From Bdellovibrionales bacterium (GTDB lineage: Bacteria; Bdellovibrionota; Bacteriovoracia; Bacteriovoracales; Bacteriovoracaceae), in NCBI GenBank assembly GCA_018646675.1, contig JABGUH010000022.1, positions 1 to 64,000 on the forward strand: DNA of 64,000 nucleotides. The letters run 5' to 3'. The stretch's first letter is position 1; the number at the start of each line of letters is the position of its first letter. The position numbers and the translations under genes were made by a program. The notes below the pieces were generated by a model. The model saw only the letters and a list, made by a program, of their open reading frames with translations. It was not told the origin of the DNA and ran no database searches. Positions 1-7,833 of this stretch are shown here, piece by piece.

Positions 1-299
1 AGAGATAGGTAACACTTTTTTTTGGTGTTCATAGTCGTAGATGGCTTTTTTTATTTTAAGCCCGAAACCATTCCGCCCGGACCACCCACCCAGAGTTCGG
101 TTTTGATGCCGGAGAGATAGGTAACACTTTTTTTTGGTGTTCATAGTCGTAGATGGCTTTTTTTATTTTAAGCCCGAAACCATTCCGCCCGGACTGTCCT
201 TTCTGACACATAGGTAACATTTTATTCCGGAGACATAGGTAACACTTTTTTTTGGTGTTCATAGTCGTAGATGGCTTTTTTTGTTTTAAGCCCGAAACC
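1..299. repeat. 82-bp direct repeat, three copies
   Basis: Near-identical copies lie at 1-82 and 113-194, with a third, shorter copy at 231-299. Each begins with AGAGATAGGTAACAC or AGACATAGGTAACAC, runs through a T-tract and GGTGTTCATAGTCGTAGATGG, and ends near CCCGAAACCATTCCGCCCGG. A fragment of the left end alone recurs at 208-223. The first copy starts at the window edge, so the array may extend leftwards. No transposase lies beside it. The short open frames across these repeats look like chance. I infer remnants of insertion-sequence ends, which is not proven. Confidence 0.85.
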
Positions 300-396
300 T
301 CTAGTCTCTTGCGGCTTAATTGGAGTGGAGGCTGTCTGGATGACACTGTCGGTGGTTTGTTTTGTTGTTTCTGTGTAGGGTGGTGCACTAAAATGT

Positions 397-549
397 CGCA
401 AAAAAGTACCGGTTGCCTTTTGTTATTTGGGGATAACGCATAGTTTCACAAAAAGGTACCGGTTACCTTTTGTTATTACCTTTTGTTTTTTGGGGATAAC
501 GCATAGTTTCGCAAAAAGGTACCGGTTACCTTTTGTTACCTTTTGTTAC
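397..549. repeat. AAAGGTACCGGTTACC repeat cluster, three copies
   Basis: Three copies of a roughly 29-bp near-palindromic unit (core AAAGGTACCGGTTACCTTTTG) begin at 397, 447 and 510. Copies 1-2 and 2-3 are separated by an identical 18-bp spacer GGGGATAACGCATAGTTT at 429-446 and 492-509. Copy 2 carries an extra ACCTTTTGTT duplication, and copy 3 ends in a similar one. The unit looks like the terminal repeat of a mobile element copied several times. No coding sequence accompanies it. Confidence 0.8.
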
Positions 550-574
550 GGAAAGCTCTACGGGGGGCCCCTCC

Positions 575-598
575 TAATATAATAGATTAATTATATTA
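575..598. repeat. Perfect 9-bp AT-rich inverted repeat
   Basis: TAATATAAT at 575-583 and ATTATATTA at 590-598 form a perfect inverted repeat around a 6-base spacer. It lies between the repeat clusters and the riboflavin leader, right after a GGGGGGCCCC palindrome. It could be an operator, a cruciform or an element junction; the sequence does not decide. Confidence 0.5.
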
Positions 599-644
599 GA
601 TAACAATGTATTATCACTGACCGCTCTTAGCATTTAATAGTAAC

Positions 645-672
645 TAGACAACTGAAGTTAATCGGATTAGAT
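645..672 (+). promoter_or_regulatory. Possible promoter of the riboflavin operon
   Basis: TAGACA at 645-650 and TTAGAT at 667-672 are 16 bp apart and would start transcription just before the FMN aptamer. The -35 match is good and the -10 match poor, so this is only a candidate. Confidence 0.3.
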
Positions 673-696
673 TGCGGTGGTATTTGTTGTTGCTAA

Positions 697-806
697 ATCT
701 TCGGGGTTTGGGTGAAAGTCCTGACCGGCTGTTAGAGTCAGCGAGCCGCAAGGCAGGAGATGGTGAAATTCCATTACCGACGGTAAAGTCCGGATGTGAG
801 AAGGTT
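697..806 (+). promoter_or_regulatory. FMN riboswitch (RFN element)
   Basis: The conserved RFN blocks appear in order: ATCTTCGGGG, GGGTGAAAGTCCTGACCGGC, GAGTCAGCGAGCC, AGGCAGGAGATGGTGAAATTCC, ACCGACGGTAAAGTCCGGATG and GAGAAGG. These match the six-helix aptamer that binds flavin mononucleotide. It lies directly upstream of ribD and the rest of the riboflavin genes, so it most likely turns the operon down when FMN is plentiful. The downstream hairpin over the ribosome binding site suggests control at translation initiation. Confidence 0.97.
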
Positions 807-909
807 TAGAGGAACGATAACTTTTTTTATTGCCAACCCAGGTGCGCTCATACCTTTGAGTGTTGTCTTATTTGTTTGGTGGTTATCCTTTCTCTATGTC
901 TGGTCATAC

Positions 910-933
910 TCTCTCCCCCTAGATGAGGAGAGA
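910..933 (+). promoter_or_regulatory. Hairpin sequestering the ribD ribosome binding site
   Basis: TCTCTCC at 910-916 is the exact reverse complement of GGAGAGA at 927-933, leaving a 10-base loop. The right arm contains the GAGGAG ribosome binding site of ribD, two bases before the ATG at 935. No T-run follows, so this looks like a translational expression platform for the FMN riboswitch and not a terminator. The competing anti-sequestor pairing was not worked out. Confidence 0.6.
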
Positions 934-934
934 T

Positions 935-2071
935 ATGCAAAACTCTTTGATAAATTGTTCCGATTCCCATATGCGCCGATGTTTTGAGTTGGCCATGGGT
1001 GGAGATGGTTTAGTCTCACCTAATCCATTAGTGGGTGCACTTCTTGTAAAAAATGGAAAAATTATTGGCGAGGGTTTTCATGTCGAAAGTGGTCAACATC
1101 ACGCAGAAGTGAATACAATTAATAGTGTTAAAGGTTCTATTGAAGGATCTACCCTATACTGTAATCTTGAGCCATGCTGTCACACCAACAAGAGAACTCC
1201 TCCCTGTACAGATCTTATCATTAGTAGAGGCATCTCTAGAGTAGTGATTAGCAACCTTGATCCTAACCCTTTGGTCAGCGGGAGAGGAGTTGAGAGATTG
1301 AGACAGGCTGGGATTGAGGTCAGCGTGGGACTGTTGGAAGAGAAAGGACATTTGTTGAATGAGGTATTCTTCAAATACATAACGACTAAACGACCTTTTG
1401 TGCATTTGAAAGTGGCACAAACAATTGATGGCAGGATTGCAACATCTTCCGGCCACTCAAAATGGATTACAAATCAAAGCTCAAGGGCCAGAGTACACCA
1501 GCTACGAGCAAAATATGATGCAATCTGTGTTGGGCGCGAGACGCTTAATCTTGATAACCCCCAACTTACCGTGCGGCTTGACCCTCCTTATAGGGGCAAG
1601 GCTCCCTACAGAGTTATATTGGGAAATCCAAATAAAATGAATCTGGACTCCAGAGTTTTTAATGACTCTCTGGCTGATCGAACAATAGTCGCTTGCTCAG
1701 ATGTTGAGTTGAGTAAACTTAATTTGACAGCAAGGAATTTGTTAGAGAGCAGAAATGTTAAATTTATTGAGATAGATGAAACTCGAAAGGGAAAAATTGA
1801 TTGGGCCAAACTGATAGCGAGGCTGGGTGAGTGTATGATCACCTCTCTTTTTATTGAGGGCGGAAGTGGTATTTATAGTGATCTTATCAGCAATCGCCTG
1901 GTGGATCGCCTCTCCATCTTTATTGCGCCGAAAGTGTTTGGTAGTGGCAAAAACTGGTTACAGTATACCGATATTGATCGCGTTGAGGACTCAATCGGTT
2001 TTATGATTGAAGATGTAAAAACTTTTGACCAGCAAATTTTAGTTGAGATGTTACCCCTTAATAAGGAGTGA
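935..2071 (+). CDS. ribD: Bifunctional riboflavin deaminase/reductase RibD
   Basis: RibD performs two steps of riboflavin synthesis: deamination of the diaminopyrimidine made from GTP, then NADPH-dependent reduction of its ribose. The N-terminal cytidine-deaminase-like domain shows the zinc ligands and catalytic Glu (HAE around residue 56; PCC-x5-TPPC around 80-91). The C-terminal reductase domain contains the usual VGRETLNLDNPQLTVR and FIEGGSG stretches. About 378 residues is normal for the family. An in-frame ATG at 923 exists, but the GAGGAG site at 925-930 and the sequestering hairpin favour 935. It is the first gene of the FMN-controlled operon. Confidence 0.96.
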   Translation: MQNSLINCSDSHMRRCFELAMGGDGLVSPNPLVGALLVKNGKIIGEGFHVESGQHHAEVNTINSVKGSIEGSTLYCNLEPCCHTNKRTPPCTDLIISRGISRVVISNLDPNPLVSGRGVERLRQAGIEVSVGLLEEKGHLLNEVFFKYITTKRPFVHLKVAQTIDGRIATSSGHSKWITNQSSRARVHQLRAKYDAICVGRETLNLDNPQLTVRLDPPYRGKAPYRVILGNPNKMNLDSRVFNDSLADRTIVACSDVELSKLNLTARNLLESRNVKFIEIDETRKGKIDWAKLIARLGECMITSLFIEGGSGIYSDLISNRLVDRLSIFIAPKVFGSGKNWLQYTDIDRVEDSIGFMIEDVKTFDQQILVEMLPLNKE

Positions 2072-2074
2072 GTA

Positions 2075-2722
2075 GTGTTTACGGGGCTTGTTGCTGAGCA
2101 GGGAAAGGTGGTTTCAGTTACTCCTAATCGGGAGGGGAGACTTCTCAAAATTTTATCTCCAACTTTTGTCGAAGAGATGAAAATGGGAGACTCGGTTGCA
2201 ATTAATGGAGCTTGTCAGACCGTAACGAGTTTGGAGTCTAGTTGTTTTGAGGTCCAAGCAGTTCATACCTCTCTTGCCAAGACGACATTGGGAACTTTGA
2301 AAATTGGACATCTCGTTAATCTAGAACTTGCGCTACGACCTAGTGATCGGATGGGAGGACATATTGTTCAAGGACATGTAAATGGTGTTGCAACTTTAAG
2401 AAGGTGCTCTTCTCAAGGAGAGAACTACTTATTGGACCTTGAGCTTTCATCAGAACTTCTGCCATATGTGGTTCGTGAAGGCTCGGTGGCGATTGATGGC
2501 ATTAGTTTGACAGTGTCAGATGTAAGAGATGAGAGAAGGATCATTCGAGTCTCGGTTATTCCTCATACGTGGAGTGCAACTACGCTTGAAGGTAAAAAAA
2601 TAGGCGATCAATTTAATGTTGAAGTGGATATTATTGCAAAATATGTGGAAAGGCTGTTAGGTCATAATTTTAACCAAAAATCTGAATTAAGTTTTGAACT
2701 ATTAAAGGAAAAAGGATTTTAA
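2075..2722 (+). CDS. ribE: Riboflavin synthase alpha subunit
   Basis: This enzyme dismutates two 6,7-dimethyl-8-ribityllumazine molecules into riboflavin and a pyrimidine that is recycled. The protein opens with the invariant MFTG and holds two lumazine-binding repeats, marked by GDSVAINGACQTV near residue 37 and GSVAIDGISLTV near 135. Its 215 residues match the family. The start is GTG at 2075, three bases after the ribD stop, with AAGGAG at 2063-2068, so the two genes are probably translationally coupled. It feeds on the product of RibH two genes downstream. Confidence 0.96.
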   Translation: MFTGLVAEQGKVVSVTPNREGRLLKILSPTFVEEMKMGDSVAINGACQTVTSLESSCFEVQAVHTSLAKTTLGTLKIGHLVNLELALRPSDRMGGHIVQGHVNGVATLRRCSSQGENYLLDLELSSELLPYVVREGSVAIDGISLTVSDVRDERRIIRVSVIPHTWSATTLEGKKIGDQFNVEVDIIAKYVERLLGHNFNQKSELSFELLKEKGF

Positions 2723-2723
2723 A

Positions 2724-3947
2724 ATGATTTTTTTTGATTCAATTGAAAGTGTTATTGAAGATATTCGAGCGGGCAAGATGGTTATCGTGGTTGATGATGA
2801 AGACCGGGAAAATGAAGGTGATTTTCTTATGGCCGCAGAGTGTGTAACTCCTGATGCTATAAATTTTATGACTAAACATGGTAGAGGCATTGTTTGCGCA
2901 CCAGTCTCTCAAGAGAGGGCAGATGAGTTGAACCTGACTCCGATGGTTTCAGATAATAACTCAAGTCACGAGACAGCCTTTACTGTTTCTGTTGATTCAA
3001 TTAATGGGACAACGGGTGTCTCTGCCCATGATAGATCAGAAACCATCAAGTGTTTAGTCAGTCAGGAGACTCAACCATCTGATCTGGTAAGACCTGGTCA
3101 TATCTTCCCCCTAATCGCAAAAGATGGTGGAGTGTTACGTCGCGCTGGACATACTGAAGCTGCCATCGATCTTGCTCAATTAGCCGGCTTTGCCCCTGCA
3201 GGTGTCATTTGTGAGATTATGGATGAGGATGGGTCAATGGCCAGGACTCCTCGGTTGAGGGAACTGGCTTCTAAATTTGAAATGAAGTTCGTGAGTATTC
3301 AGGATCTTATTGAATATAGACGTAGGAATGAAATTTTAGTTGAAGAGACATCTAAAATTGATTTTCCTAATGAGTATGGCGAGTTCAAGTTGCACATGTT
3401 TGAAAATATCACCAACCCCGCTGAGCACCACGTCGCTATAGTCAAGGGAGATTTTTCTCCTCAAAAATCTGTTTTAGTTAGAGTTCACTCAGAATGTTTA
3501 ACCGGAGATATCTTTGGCTCCAAGAGATGTGATTGCGGAGATCAATTAAGACGTTCAATGGAGTTGATTGAAAATGAGGGGGAGGGAGTTCTGCTCTATA
3601 TGCGCCAGGAGGGGCGAGGAATAGGTCTCCCAAATAAGGTCAAAGCCTACTCTTTTCAAGATCAGGGTTATGATACAGTGTCAGCAAACCATAAGATGGG
3701 TTTTGATACTGATCTACGTGAATATGGAGTTGGAGCGCAAATATTAAAATTACTAGGAGTTCGGAAGATGAGATTAATGACCAATAATCCGAAAAAGGTT
3801 GTTGGTCTTGATGCATTTGACCTTGAAATAGTTGAAAGAGTTCCGATTGAAATTAAACCAAATGAAATTAACTTGAACTATCTATTAACCAAAAGGGATC
3901 GCATGGGACACTTGATTTTAGGCGATGCTAGCAATGGAGCACAGTGA
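2724..3947 (+). CDS. ribBA: Bifunctional DHBP synthase / GTP cyclohydrolase II
   Basis: The N-terminal half makes 3,4-dihydroxy-2-butanone 4-phosphate from ribulose 5-phosphate. It shows the metal-binding [10 protein letters not shown] near residue 24, [11 protein letters not shown] and RPGHIFPL. The C-terminal half opens GTP to start the pathway. It shows the zinc-binding [20 protein letters not shown] near 255 and the RQEGRGIGL loop. Both halves keep their key residues, so both activities are expected. The 407-residue length is standard. ATG starts one base after the ribE stop, with AAAGGA upstream. Together with ribD, ribE and ribH it covers the committed pathway. Confidence 0.97.
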   Translation: MIFFDSIESVIEDIRAGKMVIVVDDEDRENEGDFLMAAECVTPDAINFMTKHGRGIVCAPVSQERADELNLTPMVSDNNSSHETAFTVSVDSINGTTGVSAHDRSETIKCLVSQETQPSDLVRPGHIFPLIAKDGGVLRRAGHTEAAIDLAQLAGFAPAGVICEIMDEDGSMARTPRLRELASKFEMKFVSIQDLIEYRRRNEILVEETSKIDFPNEYGEFKLHMFENITNPAEHHVAIVKGDFSPQKSVLVRVHSECLTGDIFGSKRCDCGDQLRRSMELIENEGEGVLLYMRQEGRGIGLPNKVKAYSFQDQGYDTVSANHKMGFDTDLREYGVGAQILKLLGVRKMRLMTNNPKKVVGLDAFDLEIVERVPIEIKPNEINLNYLLTKRDRMGHLILGDASNGAQ

Positions 3948-4414
3948 TGACAAAATTGATCGAAGGAAGCTTAATCGCAAAAGAGCATAAATATGCTATC
4001 GTCGTTGGAAGGTTTAATGAATTTATAGCAACCAAACTCCTAGAGGGATCATTAGATTGTATCAAGAGACATGGTGGTGGTCTTGATAATGTTGAGGTCG
4101 CTTGGGTTCCAGGCTCGTTTGAGATACCTTTAATTGCCAAAAAATTTGCAAAAACTGGAAAGTATGATGGCGTTATCTGCTTAGGGGCAGTAATTAGAGG
4201 GAGTACTCCACATTTCGACTATGTTTCAAGCGAAGTTGCCAAGGGAATCGCAAAGGTTGGATTAGATGATGAGACACCAGTCATCTTTGGCGTCCTAACA
4301 ACGGATACAATAGAACAAGCGATAGAGAGGGCCGGAACAAAATCTGGTAATAAGGGATGGGATGCTGCCCTGGCCGCAATTGAGATGGTAAATCTTATTA
4401 AGAGTATTGACTAA
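3947..4414 (+). CDS. ribH: 6,7-dimethyl-8-ribityllumazine synthase
   Basis: RibH condenses the ribityl-aminopyrimidine with the butanone phosphate made by RibBA to give lumazine. The family marks are present: [15 protein letters not shown] near the N-terminus, [22 protein letters not shown] with its catalytic His, and [12 protein letters not shown]. About 155 residues is the normal subunit size of the icosahedral or pentameric enzyme. The ATG at 3947 overlaps the ribBA stop by one base (TGATG). A GTG at 3944 is also in frame, but the ATG is the simpler choice. Confidence 0.95.
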   Translation: MTKLIEGSLIAKEHKYAIVVGRFNEFIATKLLEGSLDCIKRHGGGLDNVEVAWVPGSFEIPLIAKKFAKTGKYDGVICLGAVIRGSTPHFDYVSSEVAKGIAKVGLDDETPVIFGVLTTDTIEQAIERAGTKSGNKGWDAALAAIEMVNLIKSID

Positions 4415-4435
4415 AGAGACTATCCTCTAGCAACG

Positions 4436-5041
4436 ATGAATCAGATGTTTGAATTTTTTATTTTTAGGCATGGCGAAACAGATTGGAACTGTCAGCGACG
4501 TTTTCAGGGCCATACTGATATTGCTCTCAACGCCAAAGGAGAGAACCAGGCCAGAGAGTTACAACAACTAGTCAAATCCTTGGGGATTCAAGTCGTTTTG
4601 AGTTCTGACTTAAGTCGTGCACATCAAACGGCAGCTATTGCATTTAAAGATTTACAAGTTCCAATTACAACACATCGTGAACTCAGAGAAGCATTTTTTG
4701 GCGACCCTGAAGGTCAATTAATTGATGATGTGATTGAAAAATATGGGCAGAAGAGTTGGGCGCGCTGGTGTTCACCTAAAGAGGAGGATTTAGACTTCTC
4801 TTATCCCAACAGTGAGTCCAAAAGAGGACAGTTGGATCGAGTTAGGACTTTTTTAGAGGAGTTCTGTGGGAAATCTAAGTTTAATAGAGTTGCTATCTCA
4901 ACACATGGAGGAGTTGTTCGCAGGATGGTACACTCATCAGACAACTCTCCTCAACTACCGATCACTCTTCCAAACTGTGGAGTACATAAATTAACCTTCT
5001 CTGGTTTACAGTGGAGCTATGCTGGAGTGGTTCAATTTTAA
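4436..5041 (+). CDS. Histidine phosphatase (PGAM-like) in the rib operon
   Basis: The protein has the RHGE motif of histidine phosphatases (FRHGETDWN, residues about 9-17), the typical GHTDIALNAKG stretch, and the second catalytic His in STHGGVVRR near residue 160. This superfamily includes cofactor-dependent phosphoglycerate mutases, broad-specificity phosphatases and alpha-ribazole phosphatase. It begins 22 bases after ribH and looks like the last gene of the FMN-controlled operon. The riboflavin pathway needs a phosphatase between RibD and RibH, which in known cases is a HAD enzyme, so this one is a plausible candidate. That role is inference. An inverted repeat with GGGGGCC near 5060-5080 follows but has only a weak T-run. 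Confidence 0.85.
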   Translation: MNQMFEFFIFRHGETDWNCQRRFQGHTDIALNAKGENQARELQQLVKSLGIQVVLSSDLSRAHQTAAIAFKDLQVPITTHRELREAFFGDPEGQLIDDVIEKYGQKSWARWCSPKEEDLDFSYPNSESKRGQLDRVRTFLEEFCGKSKFNRVAISTHGGVVRRMVHSSDNSPQLPITLPNCGVHKLTFSGLQWSYAGVVQF

Positions 5042-5093
5042 CGCGCCGCTCTTCGGCATAAGAGGGGGGCCGACTGCCCCTTGTTGCTAAGGT

Positions 5094-5122
5094 TTGCATC
5101 TAATTTTTGCTGGTGTTACAAT
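5094..5122 (+). promoter_or_regulatory. Sigma70-type promoter of the histidine kinase gene
   Basis: TTGCAT at 5094-5099 and TACAAT at 5117-5122 are separated by exactly 17 bp, a strong sigma70-like match. The expected start of transcription is near 5129. That is only a few bases before the ATG at 5133, so the messenger would be nearly leaderless. Confidence 0.6.
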
Positions 5123-5132
5123 TTTAGGCTAG

Positions 5133-6452
5133 ATGTTAACGCAAATCGCCTACTTCTTTTTACCTGAAAATCTTCGATTATTACGACGATCTTTGAGACC
5201 ATCGGAGGATTTGCGTCGGGCCGAAATGGTGATCCTCTCCGGGGTATTCGTTGGCCCCTTGGTATTGATAATCGGCACTATTTTACTTTTTCTGCAGGGA
5301 AGTAGTAGCTCGGGAACAGTTTGGGTGACTATCGGTGGGGGATTTCTTTTCTCTATGATTCCCTTGTCGATTAAGTGGAGTTGGTTACCGGTTAATATGG
5401 TGGCCCACTTAACTCTAGCTGTTGCTTTGGTGGTACTTACTACCCGCGCTATTCCCAGCGGCGGTTTCGGAGGGCATTCAATCTCTTGGTTTGTGCTACT
5501 GCCAATGTGGGCTTCTTTAATGATCAGCATTCGCGTGGGATTGGTCTGGTTAGGAGTAGTTCTGGCTTCACTTGCTACCCTGCTGGGAATCTCAGTAAAC
5601 GGTATTGTGGTGATGGGAGAGACATCAGCTGGGATCAGTATGATTATCCTCTCTTTTTTGTCAATCGGAGGGGCGATGCTCTCGATTGTTTGGGAGCGAG
5701 AACGGAAGCGTTACCTTGAGTTTATTAAGATGTGTGATGTTGAGCACTTTGGACGTAAACGGATGGATGGTTTAAGTAAGTTGGCCGGTAGTATGGCCCA
5801 TCATATAAACAATCCGCTCTGTGTTCTGATGGGGCATAATGACTACTTTCTTGATGGTCTGGAGCAGCTAGATATTAATCAAAAAGAGAGGCAGGAGTGG
5901 AGAGATTGCCTGCTTGCCAATCGTTTAAACATCGCTCGGATCAGTAAGTTGACCACATCTCTTTTGACTTATACCGGCCACTACTCAGATGTGGAGATAT
6001 CTACCAAGCGGCTGGGTGATTTTGTTGAGTTAATTAAGTACCAGGTCGGCAAATTGGATGGGATTGAGTTACTCAATATTACTTACCAGGTAAAGGGGCT
6101 GGACGGTCCTTTGATTAGTGGTCAGATAGATCTTTTGGTTCACCTTTTTGTTAATCTTTTTACAAATAGTTCTGAGGCACTTCAGGGAGTCCCGGGAGCT
6201 TGGGTCAGATTAGAGGTGGAGTCGGAACAACGAGAAGCGAAGTTTATTATAACTGATAGTGGTGGCGGTATATCAGCAGAAGTTCAAGATCATATGTTTG
6301 AGCCATTTTTCACTAGCCGCAATATTGTTGAGCGTACTGGAATCGGCCTCTATCTTTGTCGTTCCTTAGTACAACAGTATGGGGGAGATATTCGTTATAA
6401 TTCGAAGTGCAAAAATACTCAGTTTATCGTAACCCTACCTTTGATAGATTAG
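5133..6452 (+). CDS. Membrane-bound sensor histidine kinase
   Basis: The first 190 residues carry about six hydrophobic segments and form a membrane sensor without a recognisable periplasmic domain. The kinase core follows. Its H-box is GSMAHHINNPL near residue 217, where the usual AHEINNPL has His for Glu. The N-box is VNLFTNSSEAL, the G1 box DSGGGIS, the F-box MFEPFFTSR and the G2 box TGIGLYLC, so ATP binding should be intact. No response regulator lies next to it, making it an orphan kinase. The strong promoter just upstream suggests a leaderless message, and no good ribosome binding site is seen. The signal sensed cannot be read from the sequence. Confidence 0.9.
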   Translation: MLTQIAYFFLPENLRLLRRSLRPSEDLRRAEMVILSGVFVGPLVLIIGTILLFLQGSSSSGTVWVTIGGGFLFSMIPLSIKWSWLPVNMVAHLTLAVALVVLTTRAIPSGGFGGHSISWFVLLPMWASLMISIRVGLVWLGVVLASLATLLGISVNGIVVMGETSAGISMIILSFLSIGGAMLSIVWERERKRYLEFIKMCDVEHFGRKRMDGLSKLAGSMAHHINNPLCVLMGHNDYFLDGLEQLDINQKERQEWRDCLLANRLNIARISKLTTSLLTYTGHYSDVEISTKRLGDFVELIKYQVGKLDGIELLNITYQVKGLDGPLISGQIDLLVHLFVNLFTNSSEALQGVPGAWVRLEVESEQREAKFIITDSGGGISAEVQDHMFEPFFTSRNIVERTGIGLYLCRSLVQQYGGDIRYNSKCKNTQFIVTLPLID

Positions 6453-6505
6453 ATTTGAAGAGTCCTCTGCCTCAAGGGCGAGGATTGCAAAAATTATCTG
6501 TTCCG

Positions 6506-6721
6506 TTAACTTCTGCTCTTTTTCTCTTCAAATGCCAAACAATCCTGATTACTCTCTTTTTTGACCAGCAGATGAGGCATCATCTTTGACTCAAACCCGT
6601 GGCGACGACAACCATGTGGAGTTAGGGCGATCCAAGTAATATAGTAGTATTGGCAGTTTCGGCAGTTGACCTTGCTGCTTCTCTTATCTATCTTAGTAGT
6701 TTCATAATCAGATTCACTCAT
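6506..6721 (-). CDS. Small conserved Cys-rich protein
   Basis: The protein of about 71 residues has the pattern C-x2-C-x3-Y-x-TW near residue 21, then PHGC-x3-GF and finally C-LAF near the C-terminus. It resembles a short conserved family found in many bacteria that is sometimes labelled uracil-DNA glycosylase without good support. The four cysteines suggest a zinc site, but no function can be given. The ATG at 6721 gives an N-terminus of MSESDYE; an ATG at 6739 is also in frame. It diverges from queA and shares a 13-bp palindromic TATAAT region with it. It converges with the kinase gene across 53 bases. Confidence 0.75.
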   Translation of the reverse strand: MSESDYETTKIDKRSSKVNCRNCQYYYITWIALTPHGCRRHGFESKMMPHLLVKKESNQDCLAFEEKKSRS

Positions 6722-6723
6722 GA

Positions 6724-6736
6724 GGTATATTATACC
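6724..6736. promoter_or_regulatory. Palindromic bidirectional -10 element
   Basis: The 13 bases GGTATATTATACC are a palindrome apart from the central base. Read on the minus strand they give TATAAT, directly before the small Cys-rich gene. Read on the plus strand they give TATATT, 20 bases before the queA ATG. It could serve as a shared divergent -10 region or as a repressor site. No clear -35 box was found for either direction. Confidence 0.35.
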
Positions 6737-6755
6737 CATTTTTTATAAAGAGCAT

Positions 6756-7817
6756 ATGTTACAAAGTGATATTGAATTAAAACTTTCCTCTTATGACTAC
6801 CATCTTCCATCAGAGCTGATTGCTGCTCGCCCTGTTGCGGTACGGGATCAGTCTCGTCTACTAGTCTATGATCGAAAAACTCAGATGGTCACCCACACTC
6901 ATTTTGACCAACTTTCAACCTATATCCCTCGGGGCGATCTATTGGTTTTAAATCAAAGTCGTGTCTTTCCCTGTCGATTGATTGGCCACAAAAGTACGGG
7001 TGCTCGTTATGAACTTTTTTTATTGAATCCGAAGGGGCGCAGGGGGGAGAGAGATGGCACCACGGTAGTTCCGGCGATGATCCGTAGTGCCCGCCGCAAA
7101 CGGGTTGGAGAGCAGATTTTATTGGCCCAAGGGGGAAAAGCAGAAATCCTTGAGAGTCGTCAGGACGGAACCTTTCTGATTGAAATTAATCAAGAGCCAC
7201 TTTTAGACTATCTAAATCAGGTTGGTCAGGTACCGATTCCTCCCTATATTCGGGCCGGTGAATCTGATGCTCGGGACCGTAGCGATTATCAGACAGTCTA
7301 TGCCAAAGAGCTAGGATCAGTCGCGGCCCCCACTGCGGGACTGCACTTTACCCCCTCGTTGCTAGATAGTTTAAAGAGTAAGGAGATAGGTTGTGCTGCT
7401 GTGACTCTCCATGTGGGAATGGGGACTTTTGCACCGGTCACTACGACTAATATTACTGAGCATCAAATGCATCAAGAGCGTTTTTGGATTGATCAGGAAA
7501 ATCTAGATAAAATTATGAATGTAAAGCGTGGAATTGTTGCCGTCGGTACCACCAGTTTACGCGTTTTGGAGTCCATCGCCCGTGCAACAAACGCAACTAA
7601 TCCAGACCAACTTTATGCAACGGATATTTTCATCTACCCGGGACAGAAGATTAATACTACTTCTGGGTTGATTACCAATTTCCATCTTCCCAAATCGACT
7701 CTTCTGATGTTAGTCAGTGCCTTGATAGGAAGAGAGCGCTGTTTGGAGCTCTATCAAGAGGCGATTAAGAATAACTATCGTTTTTTCTCCTATGGTGATG
7801 CCATGTATATTCGCTAG
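6756..7817 (+). CDS. queA: tRNA preQ1(34) S-adenosylmethionine ribosyltransferase-isomerase
   Basis: QueA transfers and rearranges the ribose of S-adenosylmethionine onto preQ1 in tRNA to form epoxyqueuosine. Diagnostic stretches include DYHLPSELIAARP at the N-terminus, TAGLHFTPSLL, LHVGMGTFAPV, GTTSLRVLES and ITNFHLPKSTLLMLVSAL near the C-terminus. The ATG at 6756 gives an N-terminus (MLQSDIELKLSSYDYHLP) that matches the family; an in-frame ATG at 6720 would add 12 unlikely residues. It is followed 16 bases later by tgt, which inserts the preQ1 base that QueA modifies. The pair opens the queA-tgt-yajC-tat-sec run. Confidence 0.96.
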   Translation: MLQSDIELKLSSYDYHLPSELIAARPVAVRDQSRLLVYDRKTQMVTHTHFDQLSTYIPRGDLLVLNQSRVFPCRLIGHKSTGARYELFLLNPKGRRGERDGTTVVPAMIRSARRKRVGEQILLAQGGKAEILESRQDGTFLIEINQEPLLDYLNQVGQVPIPPYIRAGESDARDRSDYQTVYAKELGSVAAPTAGLHFTPSLLDSLKSKEIGCAAVTLHVGMGTFAPVTTTNITEHQMHQERFWIDQENLDKIMNVKRGIVAVGTTSLRVLESIARATNATNPDQLYATDIFIYPGQKINTTSGLITNFHLPKSTLLMLVSALIGRERCLELYQEAIKNNYRFFSYGDAMYIR

Positions 7818-7833
7818 TCAAGAGGGCCGGTAG

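Noticed and set aside
796-987. 63-residue hydrophobic open frame after the FMN aptamer
   Set aside because: It starts inside the riboswitch at a GTG with no ribosome binding site and overlaps ribD in another frame, so it is most likely chance.
5049-5085. Inverted repeats after the histidine phosphatase as a terminator
   Set aside because: Stems are short and the T-run is broken, so a terminator call is not supported.
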